A stretch of 64,000 nt of DNA, from positions 1,302,001 to 1,366,000 of the forward strand of contig NC_016458.1 in NCBI RefSeq assembly GCF_000226115.1, read 5' to 3'. The notes under the pieces are model-generated. The model was not told the origin of the DNA, ran no database searches, and saw only the letters and a program-made list of their open reading frames with translations. The stretch comes from Thermothielavioides terrestris NRRL 8126. Taxonomy: Eukaryota; Ascomycota; Sordariomycetes; Sordariales; Chaetomiaceae. Made by a program: the position numbers and the translations under genes. Shown here piece by piece: positions 1 to 8,464 of this stretch (position 1 is its first letter; each line of letters starts with the position of its first letter).

Positions 1-1181
1 ACGTGATGGTCGAGTGCGACGACAAGTCGCAGGACCAAGGACCGCACAACCAAGCGGTCTATGGCAAGATTGCGTACGACTTCATGACGGAGCTCGTCAA
101 GCAGCCAGGCGGTGAGGAGACGCGGGCGACGCTGCGAAGACAGGCCGAGTGGATATCGATCCTCTCCAAGATCTCGGGCGAGATCAAGGCGTCCAACGAA
201 TCCATCGCCAAGAGGACCGAGCGGGTAAAGCACTTCTTAGCCGATCCCAAAAACGAGCTCGTCACCATCGACCCGCCGCTTCCCTTGCCGCTAGACCCGT
301 CCGTAGAGATCATCGGCGTCGCACCTGAAGAAACGGTCGTCTTCAAGTCGTCGCTGCATCCGATCAAGGTCTCGTTCAAGACGACTGCCGGCCGCAAGTA
401 CCCCATCATCTTCAAGACGGGCGACGACCTCCGCCAGGACCAGCTGGTGATCCAGATCATCACGCTCATGGACGACCTACTCCGAAAGGAAAACCTGGAT
501 CTGAAGCTGTCGCCGTACAAGATCCTGGCGACGAGCACCAGCGCGGGCTTGTCGCAGTTCGTCCACTCCATGAGCTTCCAGGCGATCACGTCCAAGTACC
601 GCAACAACCCGGCGCTCTCCTACCTCAAGCAGAACAACCCGGACAGCCACGGGCCCCTGGGCCTTCGGAAAGAGACCTTGGACACGTTCATCAAGTCCTG
701 CGCCGGCTACTGCGTCATCACCTACATCCTCGGCGTCGGCGACAGACATCTCGACAACTTGCTGCTCACCCCCGACGGCCATTTCTTCCACGCCGACTTC
801 GGCTACATCCTCGGCCGCGACCCGAAGCCGTTCGCGCCGGCCATGAAGCTGTCCAAGGAGATGGTGGACTGCATGGGCGGCGCCAACTCGGAGCACTACC
901 GCCAGTTCAAGCAGTACTGCTTCCTCGCGTACAGCGCGCTGCGCAAGAACTGCAACCTGATCCTCAACCTGTTCTCGCTCATGGCCAACGCCAACATCCC
1001 GGACATCAAGCTCGAGCCGGACAAGGCGGCGCTCAAGGTCAAGGAGCGCTTCCACCTGGAGCTGAGCAGCGAGGAGGACGCCATCCGGAACCTGGAGAGG
1101 ATCATGGACGATAACCTCAATGCGCTGGTGCCGGTGGTGATCGATAAGTTGCACGAGCTGGTGCAGGCGTTCCGGGCTTAG
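1..1181 (+). CDS. VPS34: Class III phosphatidylinositol 3-kinase Vps34, C-terminal part (5' end outside window)
   Basis: This lipid kinase makes phosphatidylinositol 3-phosphate on endosomal and autophagic membranes, in complex with Vps15, Vps30/Atg6 and Atg14 or Vps38. The open frame runs in from the left edge without a start and ends at the TAG at 1179-1181. Counting visible residues from position 3, the kinase lobes are clear: FKTGDDLRQDQL with the ATP-binding Lys near 138, catalytic loop GDRHLDN near 246-252, and DFG at 265-267. The protein ends in the helix KLHELVQAFRA, which in this family lies at the membrane-binding C-terminus. No intron is needed in the visible 392 codons. The catalytic domain appears intact; the C2 and most of the helical domain lie outside. 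It converges on ETR1. Confidence 0.95.
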   Translation, partial: VMVECDDKSQDQGPHNQAVYGKIAYDFMTELVKQPGGEETRATLRRQAEWISILSKISGEIKASNESIAKRTERVKHFLADPKNELVTIDPPLPLPLDPSVEIIGVAPEETVVFKSSLHPIKVSFKTTAGRKYPIIFKTGDDLRQDQLVIQIITLMDDLLRKENLDLKLSPYKILATSTSAGLSQFVHSMSFQAITSKYRNNPALSYLKQNNPDSHGPLGLRKETLDTFIKSCAGYCVITYILGVGDRHLDNLLLTPDGHFFHADFGYILGRDPKPFAPAMKLSKEMVDCMGGANSEHYRQFKQYCFLAYSALRKNCNLILNLFSLMANANIPDIKLEPDKAALKVKERFHLELSSEEDAIRNLERIMDDNLNALVPVVIDKLHELVQAFRA

Positions 1182-1483
1182 GCGGACGGGGTATGTTTGG
1201 TATGGGCTGGACTGGTCAGGTCACTTTGGTTTTTCTGTCACTGCAGGAGTTATAGAGTCAGTGGGAGGTTGGTCTTTTAGCGGAGTTGGGCGCATCCTCA
1301 TCCTCTTGCATGGAATACATGAACATCGTTGGAGTTGACTGACACTGGGATGGGACCAGGATTCCGAGAGGGTTGCTCACGCGTAAGCTCAACAAGAGGT
1401 AGATGGGTATTTTACACTCATATTGGCATTACTGAAGTTCGGACACTATGGTACACCGGATTCATTGGAGGATCCGCAGACTG
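1182..1483. other. Convergent 3' intergenic region VPS34/ETR1
   Basis: About 300 bases between two facing gene ends. I see no coding signal or RNA gene; it should hold both 3' UTRs and polyadenylation regions. Confidence 0.6.
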
Positions 1484-2815
1484 CTATGTGTCCTTGAACA
1501 CAAAGATGCTCTTCCCGGGCCGGAAGCCCTCCAGCGTGCCCTGGATGGTGTCCTTGAGCACCGACTCCTCCGTGTCCCAGTTCCACTCGACCTCCTGGAG
1601 CGGCGCCTCCTTAAACTTGCCCTCCCTCATCAGCTCCAGGATCTCGTTGATGGTGTCGCGCTTCGCGGCCGGGTTCTCCTTGGCCCACTCGCTCAGCCAG
1701 AAGCCTTCGAAGCGCAGCCGCTTGAAGATCTGCTGCCCGGTTGGGAACGGGAAGCTCTGCCGCGACATGCCGCCGTACGTGACCATGCAACCCCGGGGGC
1801 TCAGCGCCTTGACCATGGCGGCCGCCGACTTGCCGCCGACGCAGTTGAGGCCCAGCATGACGGGCTCGCGGCCGCCGCGCGTCCACTCGTCGCGCAGCCG
1901 GTCCGCGAAGGACCGGTCGAGGAACTCGCTCTCGGTCACGACAACGGTGGCCCCGAGCTCCGCCAACTCGCGCTTCAGCGCGGCCGTCTCCTCCGGCGTC
2001 GCCCGCTCCCGCACGACGTTGATGCTGCGCAGGCCCCACAGGCGGCCCAGCTGGATGGCCGCCCGGCCGACCCCGCTGTTGGCGCCGTTCTGCACGAACC
2101 AGGCGCCGCCCGTCGCGCCGTCGCCCCGCGCGAAGCTCTGGACGCTCAGGTCCACCAGGTCCACGTAGTCGCGCAGCATCCGGTACGCGCTGCACGGGTT
2201 GACGCTCACCGTCGCCACCTGCGCCGCGCGCAAGCCCTCCCGGCCCTTCGCCCCGCCGACCCGGATCAGCTTGCGCTCCGCGCCCTCGACCAGCGCGTGC
2301 GTCCGGAACGTGCCGAACCCGCTCTGCGCGGGTATCACCCAGTCGCCCTTTTTCAACCCCCCACCCCCACCTGCACCCCCGCCAATGGCAACAACCTCAA
2401 AACACCCTTCATTCCCGGGCACAGCCGCCGGCTCCGGAGTGCCCAAAAGCCGCTCGAACGCGGGCTTGGCGCCGTACGTGCCCTGCACGGTGTTGACGTC
2501 GGCCGGGTTGACGGGCGCGGCCAGCGCGCGCAGCAGCGCGGCGCCGTCGGGCAGCGCCGGCGAGATGGAGTGCGTGTGCAGCGAGAGCACGTCGCGCGGC
2601 TCGCCGAAGCGGCTGAACACGAGCGTCTTGGCCAGCGTGTAGCCGTACGGCCCGGACTTGTGGCGGCGCGGGGGGAGGCGGATGCTGGTTGGAATGGGGA
2701 GACAGGAGGGAGGGGTGGTGGTGGTGGTGGTGCTGGAAGTGCTGGGGAGGAGGGGGAGGCGTGGGCGGAGGGCCAGGCGGAGGGGGAGGTGTCGTGGGTT
2801 GAGGGCGGAGGCCAT
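1484..2815 (-). CDS. ETR1: Mitochondrial trans-2-enoyl-CoA/ACP reductase (MECR family)
   Basis: It catalyses the NADPH-dependent last reduction step of mitochondrial type II fatty acid synthesis, which feeds lipoate and respiratory-complex assembly. It is a single 443-codon exon starting at the ATG at 2815. Residues 1 to about 52 are rich in Arg, Ser, Thr and Pro and lack acidic residues, as expected for a mitochondrial presequence. The medium-chain reductase fold follows: VNPADVNTVQGTYGAKP with the catalytic-type Tyr at 114, then the nucleotide-binding segment QNGANSGVGRAAIQLG, then GLNCVGGKSA. A Gly-rich loop (six Gly, near residues 150-156) is a small local expansion. Length fits the family (about 380-440). 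Confidence 0.93.
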   Translation of the reverse strand: MASALNPRHLPLRLALRPRLPLLPSTSSTTTTTTPPSCLPIPTSIRLPPRRHKSGPYGYTLAKTLVFSRFGEPRDVLSLHTHSISPALPDGAALLRALAAPVNPADVNTVQGTYGAKPAFERLLGTPEPAAVPGNEGCFEVVAIGGGAGGGGGLKKGDWVIPAQSGFGTFRTHALVEGAERKLIRVGGAKGREGLRAAQVATVSVNPCSAYRMLRDYVDLVDLSVQSFARGDGATGGAWFVQNGANSGVGRAAIQLGRLWGLRSINVVRERATPEETAALKRELAELGATVVVTESEFLDRSFADRLRDEWTRGGREPVMLGLNCVGGKSAAAMVKALSPRGCMVTYGGMSRQSFPFPTGQQIFKRLRFEGFWLSEWAKENPAAKRDTINEILELMREGKFKEAPLQEVEWNWDTEESVLKDTIQGTLEGFRPGKSIFVFKDT

Positions 2816-4127
2816 TGCTGTCTGTGGTGGCCGCCGTGGGTTGAGTTGATGTTGTTGTTCGGCTCGCTGTTTTCGGAGGGTTGTGAAGAGGGAATTGGAG
2901 ACCGGAAGCTCAGCGAGTGGTCAGCCCATGCAACTGCAGGCCTGGGTATGGCGGTACCAAGGCGAACTGCCCTACGGTGGCAGCCAGTGATGTCCAACTG
3001 AGAGTTGCTGTGAGATGATGTTACCGGCGATAGCTTGCCGAGGTCGGTTCGGCGTCAATCCGGTGGCCCGAAGACATGACGTCTTGGGATGGCCACAGCT
3101 CCACCATAGCTTCAACCAATCAAATTGGCCGAATCTGAAGCTCCCGCTCCATCGCATGGTAGTGAACTGCTCACCACTCGCTACGCCCTGAAAGAAGCGA
3201 TTCAGCGGCATATCTTTGTTACATGTCCATTGGAGCTCGACACTCCGAGCACGCTAGGTGCGAGCTTGTTTGCTTCCAGCTCACCGACAGCCGAAGGGCG
3301 AAGTGCGATCCTCAGTGCTGCCGTACTTGGTAGAGCCGGTCTCTGTTCCGGCCCGTCACTCACGTAAGCCTCCCAACTTCCACCACTGTCCCGCCATTCG
3401 CGTATCCGAGAGCATGCTCTGGCGGAAGAACAACGCAGACATGTTATATTTCAAGCCCAACTATGAGCAGATCGCCATTTTTTTTTTTACTAGCCGCAGA
3501 TGCAGCTAAGCTCAAATAACACGAAAGAAACCAGCCGTAACTTGGAAGTATGTAGTAGGGAGGTAGTCAGTCATAACTTGAGTGCTGCGTAACAAGGGGT
3601 CAACAACAGTGTCCCCTTCCCAGTCTCGTCGCTCTGCCTCATCCCCCAGTATCCCCCCTTCGTTTCCTCCCCCAGACGCAAGATTATAGTTATGTGTGTA
3701 ACAATAAGTCAGAGTAGCCGACCGGCCAAGTTTTCCCTTTTGTGGGATGAGTGTACAGGACGAAGATGTCGGGACAAGATCGCTTGTGGTCACACCACGC
3801 CCCAGTATTGTCAAAGCCAACAGGAAGAGCAAACAAAAAAAGGCGGGCAGACCCGGCGTTTTTCCACGCGCTTTCGGTTCAAAAACATGAGAAACATTGC
3901 GGGCACCACAACAGCCACAGAGCATACGTGGTGAAACGCACCAAAAAGAAACCTTCGTCAGAAGAAAATGTGGACGTTCTCGTGAGGTATGGATAAGGAA
4001 GAGAGAAAAAAGAAAGAGCTGGGTATCTTGCGTCTGCACCTCCACAACACTCCCCGCTTTCCGCCTGCGCTGTAACCGGCATGTGGTCCCCTGGGCCTGG
4101 GTGACACGACATGGCGGATCCGCGATA
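2816..4127. other. Intergenic region: ETR1 promoter and 3' flank of the next gene
   Basis: No supported gene. Both neighbours are on the minus strand, so this stretch should hold the ETR1 promoter next to 2815 and the 3' UTR of the gene ending at 4128. ATTGG (CCAAT on the minus strand) occurs at 2892-2896 and again in an AT-rich patch near 3120. A short T-run lies near 3478-3488. Confidence 0.5.
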
Positions 4128-4808
4128 TTACTTTATATCCTTGAACAAGTCGGTCCCAAAGCCACTGTCATTAGGGATGCCCAGCTTCGAGTTCAGCTCG
4201 CTCAGCTCGGGGATCTGGGGTGGCGGCGGGCCCGTCGGCTTTTTGTCGTCCGTGGCGGGAGGCGAGAGGGGCACCGCGGCCTTGTTCGCGACCCCCTCGT
4301 TGGTGAGTAACCGGCCGAACCAGCCGCTCGACCGCTTGGCCCGACGCGAGTCGGTGACGCTGCCCGCGCCGCGACTTGGGGGCCGTCCGCCCTGCTGGCC
4401 CGCGCCGTCCCCGTTGGCGTATGCCGTGTTCAACAGGCCGCGACTGAACAGGCGGCGGATGCTGCCGGGCCGGTTCGAGAGGGTCGGAGACGCAGGGCCG
4501 TCTTCAGCGCGCCGTTTGGTGCCCGTGGGTGAAGCACTCGCCGGCTGCGAGTTGGGCGACGACGCCGTGTCCGGTTTGCCATTCGTCGCCGAGGCCCCCT
4601 CTTGTTGCTCCTTCTCGAGCTCTGGCGTGTCGGGCGGCGTCGCCGCGACGGGATCCTCCTGAACCGGCGACGGTAGGGGCGGGGGAATGTCGGTTCCGTC
4701 GGTCAAAGAGCCAAATTTGAACTCAAGTGCGGGGAGCTCGAACCGCTTGTTCGTAGTAGCAGAGCGGTTGGCAGGCGTGGCGGCGCTGGTGTTCCTTTGC
4801 GACGTCAT
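4128..4808 (-). CDS. Conserved fungal hypothetical protein, Ser/Pro-rich
   Basis: 226 codons from the ATG at 4808. The frame continues upstream to a possible earlier start at 4904, but the first 32 residues look unlike the rest and MTSQRN is the better start. I do not recognise a named domain. The protein is low-complexity and Ser/Pro/Thr-rich with short ordered-looking islands: FELPALEFKFGSLTDG near the N-terminus, a basic SIRRLFSRGLLNTAYANG segment, RSSGWFGRLL, and a C-terminal LGIPNDSGFGTDLFKDIK. Such islands look like short linear motifs in a disordered protein. Localisation and function cannot be told from the sequence. Confidence 0.72.
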   Translation of the reverse strand: MTSQRNTSAATPANRSATTNKRFELPALEFKFGSLTDGTDIPPPLPSPVQEDPVAATPPDTPELEKEQQEGASATNGKPDTASSPNSQPASASPTGTKRRAEDGPASPTLSNRPGSIRRLFSRGLLNTAYANGDGAGQQGGRPPSRGAGSVTDSRRAKRSSGWFGRLLTNEGVANKAAVPLSPPATDDKKPTGPPPPQIPELSELNSKLGIPNDSGFGTDLFKDIK

Positions 4809-5609
4809 CTCGAACCAGTGTGTAGTGAGAGCCGCGGAGGATTTAAGCGAGCGTAGGCTGACGAGACAGTCGCGTGCAATTGGCGACGAGAACCAAGGAA
4901 CCAAGAAATTAACGGTATGAGCGAGCGGAGGGCGGCGGTGCAGCGCGGGAACGAGGGAGTCGCGACCGTGCAGAAAACGGAAAGAAGGGATTGTCCAAGC
5001 GTTGGGCGAACCAAGCAGCAGACGTCAGTCAGCTGGCTCAGTGCTTTCCAGTTGCCTGCCGGTCAGGCAAATGGAAGCCGAATGGAAAGGAGACCGAAGG
5101 CCAGGGCAAAGGGGCCAGGCTGCAGCTGTGTCTTGAATGAGTGGCGCTTGGGGGCCCTGGGTGCGCCGGGTGGCTGGTTGCCGAGAGTGTTTGTGTGTGA
5201 AAACGAAACGGTGATCGCCGCTGAGAATACCGGGTTTGTCCAGGTATCGGACTACCGTGGACTGTGTAAGAGGCGACGGTCACAGCCAGGCTGACTTGCA
5301 CCTCTATATCAGGTATGAGTCTGTCGATGCGCGTTTGGGAGGCGTCTTGGTTGCCCTAGGCTCACAATGCATTGTCATGCCACGGAGTGGAAGTCGCCAG
5401 AGACCCCAGGAATCCAACTCCTGAGGGAGGCAGGGAGAGCCCGCCGGCCTGCGAACAGGAAGGGAAGGCGGGTCGGTTGTCGTCCGAAAAGGGCAGTGCC
5501 CTGGCTTTTTGTTCGCTTGCCTGGCCCACGGACCCATAACTAATGTAGTATAGTGTAGTTCACTGTGGGGCCTGACGTGGGATGGACCCATCCGCCTTGG
5601 AACACTGGA
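4809..5609. other. Intergenic region upstream of the 4128-4808 gene
   Basis: No gene supported. It should contain the promoter and 5' UTR of the minus-strand gene starting at 4808. Open frames here are short, unconserved-looking and shift between strands. Confidence 0.5.
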
Positions 5610-5641
5610 GGTTATAGAGGTCCCGCCAAGACTAATTTCGG
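5610..5641 (+). repeat. Left terminal inverted repeat of the MITE
   Basis: A 32-base arm with no mismatch to the reverse complement of 5968-5999. Identity stops immediately inside (CCAATTG on the left, AGGTTGC on the reversed right) and outside. Confidence 0.9.
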
Positions 5642-5768
5642 CCAATTGTCGGCAATGTTTTTACAACGTCAGTACCCCGCCAAGACCGCCAAGGGGTTTG
5701 CACTATCGCCACGGGTTAGCCACGGGTTAGTTCGCCGGGGGTGCGGGGGGCGGCGCCAGCCCCCCGCT

Positions 5769-5823
5769 GGTTAGGATTCGGGTTAAGGTTAGGGTAAGGG
5801 TCAAGGTTAGGGTGTGGGTTAAC
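5769..5823 (+). repeat. Degenerate telomere-like tract inside the MITE
   Basis: The stretch contains GGTTAGG, GGGTTAAGG, two TTAGGG hexamers and related variants (AGGGTAAGGG, GTGGGTTAAC). TTAGGG is the usual telomere unit of filamentous fungi. The units are not in perfect register, so this is a degenerate interstitial tract rather than a telomere end. Confidence 0.65.
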
Positions 5824-5967
5824 TTCGTTTTCTTTTTTTTCAATTTGGTTGAGGTTTGGTAAAGTTGTTGCTACGAGTCTTCGCGATTGTGCATTGTCGA
5901 TGTTGCTCTAAGTCGTCGCGGCCCCGCTCACCCCGTGGTGATTGTAAATACTTGTAAGCGGCAACCT

Positions 5968-5999
5968 CCGAAATTAGTCTTGGCGGGACCTCTATAACC
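5968..5999 (-). repeat. Right terminal inverted repeat of the MITE
   Basis: A 32-base arm matching 5610-5641 exactly in inverted orientation. It ends in CCTCTATAACC, followed by ACGAC and then the outer copy of the CCTTGGAAC direct repeat. Confidence 0.9.
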
Positions 6000-6965
6000 A
6001 CGACCCTTGGAACGGACCCTCTTCTCGGCTCAGGGGAATTCTTGAGATTTTCTTCTTTTCCTTACAATTTTCCCTACCCCTCTTCTTGTCGCCAGCGACG
6101 TTGGATGTCGAGATAACGGTACCTCCTGTGCAGTCTGTGTGCTGAAGCAACGAGCCACAGGCCACGATCGCGCGCTCCTGGTGACACTTTCGCATGGATA
6201 CTTGAGAGAAAGTTAAGCAGATCTCTGAAGCAGGCAGCCTGCACTCAGCCCAGTGCAATCTACGGAGATACATCCAAGCAGCTGCATTTGGCTGGGAGTC
6301 ACGTTATGTGACGGTGTTTCGCTACCCGAAACGTCGGTGCGTGAACGGACGTGGCAAGTGAAAGGTGCATCAATACCTAGTGAACCCCTATCATGTAACA
6401 GAAACTAGAAGGCATGAAAATGGGATGTTGCTGCTAATAGCTCTATTGCTCCCTACCTTAAACAGATTGCCAGGTTACACTTACGAACATCAATCGCCAT
6501 CTCCGAGCCCGCTATGATCAACGCGAGGTCTGTCTACATGCCCTGGCCGGCTTGCAAGTGATTCAAAACCCATGGACGCTGTGCTGCAGTGCCTGAGTAC
6601 GTCTCCACCGATGGAAACCCCGATGTTATGTCTATGCAAAACGGTTGTTCCCTGGGGTCGGAATCTCCTCCGTTGCAGGTTGCCTTACTAGCCAGTCCTG
6701 CTACACTCCCACGCCACCAACACCACGCCCTTTGATCAGGGCTTGCTGTTACTTGTACGTAGCCTTCTTCGCTCTGATACCAGAGCACTACCTATCCCGT
6801 GCGGCCGTCAACAGCGCCGCCTCTAAAGCCCATCCACAACTCCGACCCAGATGTGTTGCACCTGCCTTCCCCCCAACTCCTTGAAATGGCAATATGGTAC
6901 CAGCGCAATTCACCATTCCTTTGATGCGCTCGCTCTTCATTTCGCAATGGCCCGCTGTTCGATTA
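6000..6965. other. Intergenic region between the MITE and UBC13
   Basis: No gene supported. The right part, next to 6966, must hold the 3' UTR of UBC13 (minus strand). Nothing else stands out. Confidence 0.5.
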
Positions 6966-7610
6966 CTATTTTGGCACCGCATACTGCTGCGTCCACGCCC
7001 TGGCCGTGGCAATGGCCGCCTGCTCGTCCTCTTTCCAGCTCTTGGCGACGTCGGCGGCTAGCGGATCATCCGGGTTGGGAGCACCCAGCAACGCTTGGAT
7101 GGAGAGCAAAATCGTCCGAATCTGGAGCGCGGGTGACCAGTTGTCTGAGATCCCTGATTAGCTCATGTCAGGCCTGCAAGATACTCCCCCCAAAACAACG
7201 CACTCTTCAAAACATCCAGGCAGATGCGGCCCAGCTTGTCGACATTGGGATGGAATATCTTGGTCAGGAAGCGGATCTTCGGCGGGGCCATCGGGTAGTC
7301 ATCGGGAAGGAACAGCTCGAGCTTGAAGATGCCACCTGGATGCCATGTGTAAGCTGCCCAATGCTCAGTGCTCCATCTCGTTTGGGGCATGCAGGACGCA
7401 CCCTCGTACGGGGAAGACGAGGGACCGTGGATCTCGACGTCAAAATACCGGAGGTTGTCTTCGTGTGGCACGGCACTGATGCCCGGCACACTGACCAACC
7501 CAAAGTCAGCAGCAGGATCCAAGCAACGAGAGGGACAGGCATGGGCGGTTGTCGTACGGTTCAGCCATGAGCCTTTCGGTCTCCTTGATGATCCGCTTCG
7601 GTAGTGCCAT
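6966..7610 (-). CDS. UBC13: Ubiquitin-conjugating enzyme E2 Ubc13 (UBE2N)
   Basis: With a Uev/Mms2 partner this E2 builds Lys63-linked ubiquitin chains, including those on PCNA in post-replication DNA repair. There are four exons on the minus strand: 7558-7610, 7402-7490, 7204-7335 and 6966-7144. The three introns (67, 66 and 60 nt) all obey GT-AG. The joined frame gives 150 residues, the normal size for the family. It starts [21 protein letters not shown]. It carries the HPN motif at 76-78, the catalytic Cys at 86 in [17 protein letters not shown], and ends WTQQYAVPK. No key residue is missing. It is divergent from the WDR59-like gene. Confidence 0.95.
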
Positions 7611-8464
7611 GGTAAAGAAGCACCGTTGAGCAGAGTTGGAAGAGAATGGAAATTGTGATTGAAGCCTCAGAACAACACTACAGCGCCGAGCGAGGTGCAA
7701 AGGAGGGGTTGGGCAAGCCTGCGATGTCGCAATCAACGTCACACGTGCTGGTCCGGACCTGGGAAGAAAACGTATGCAGAATGCCAACGACCGTCGCTAC
7801 GGGCACAGGAGCGGGCGAGGGGATGCGGTTGTAGTTTGTAGGCAGTTAACTGCCAAAGAGCGTTGTCGTTGTTGAAACCGAGGGGACAGTGAAGCGCGAA
7901 CCGAAGCCGGGGCAAAGTGGGATGTTTGCCCAACAGAAGATCGACCAGGCCCACAAGGCAGCCGCGATAAGCGCACGGGCCAGTCTGTCCTTGTCATTTG
8001 GGGCCAGCCGCCTCCCAGCGAGCGGATATTTCCGGCCGCGGATAACCACGCTCACCCCCTGCTAAGTTAACCACATTCGCTCCTCTGGCTTTTGTACCCT
8101 GCGTCGACCACCTTGATGACCATCCCGAGCATCTTGGGAATCGTCGCCGTCTGTTGACCGATTCGCCGTCAGCAGTTCCCCTATTTTGCTTCAGTTTCTC
8201 ATTTTCATATTTTGCCTGCTGGAAAAGGCACAGCCGGAGCTGTCGGGCCCCTGCAGATGGAGCACCCTGGGCAACCAATTGAGCACGAAGCATTAACTTG
8301 AGGTCGTTGAGCACCCCTCATACGCAGTGAGCAGCAAGCAGATCCAGCAACTGCTCTACATATCTGCAAGGGGCCGGGCTGCCAACTGACTGCGTGATCT
8401 CCATGGAGAGGCGACCCCTTGTGACCCCGCTCACAATGCTACGCGCCTCACACCTTGCATAATC
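7611..8464. promoter_or_regulatory. Shared divergent promoter region UBC13 / WDR59-like gene
   Basis: About 850 bases between two start codons facing away from each other, so it must carry both 5' flanks. I see no coding signal. No decisive promoter element could be assigned by eye. Confidence 0.5.

Larger units (their letters stand above)
5610..5999. mobile_element. MITE-like element with perfect 32-bp terminal inverted repeats
   Basis: The left end at 5610-5641 (starts GGTTATAGAGGTCCCGCC) is the exact reverse complement of the right end at 5968-5999. No transposase frame lies between, so this is a non-autonomous element of about 390 bp. Two readings of the boundary are possible. A TA at 5613-5614 and at 5995-5996 could be a Tc1/mariner-type duplication in a GGTTAACC target. 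Alternatively, the 9-bp direct repeat CCTTGGAAC at 5595-5603 and 6005-6013 could be a target duplication of the Mutator type. The inside carries a GC-rich hairpin near 5748-5767 and a telomere-like tract. No second copy was seen in the window. Confidence 0.85.

Noticed and set aside
1448..3001. 517-codon plus-strand frame over ETR1
   Set aside because: Composition is Arg/Ala/Leu/Pro-rich with no motif, while the opposite strand encodes an intact reductase.
5769..5823. Chromosome end or former telomere
   Set aside because: Unique housekeeping genes lie on both sides and the tract is confined within a TIR-bounded element.
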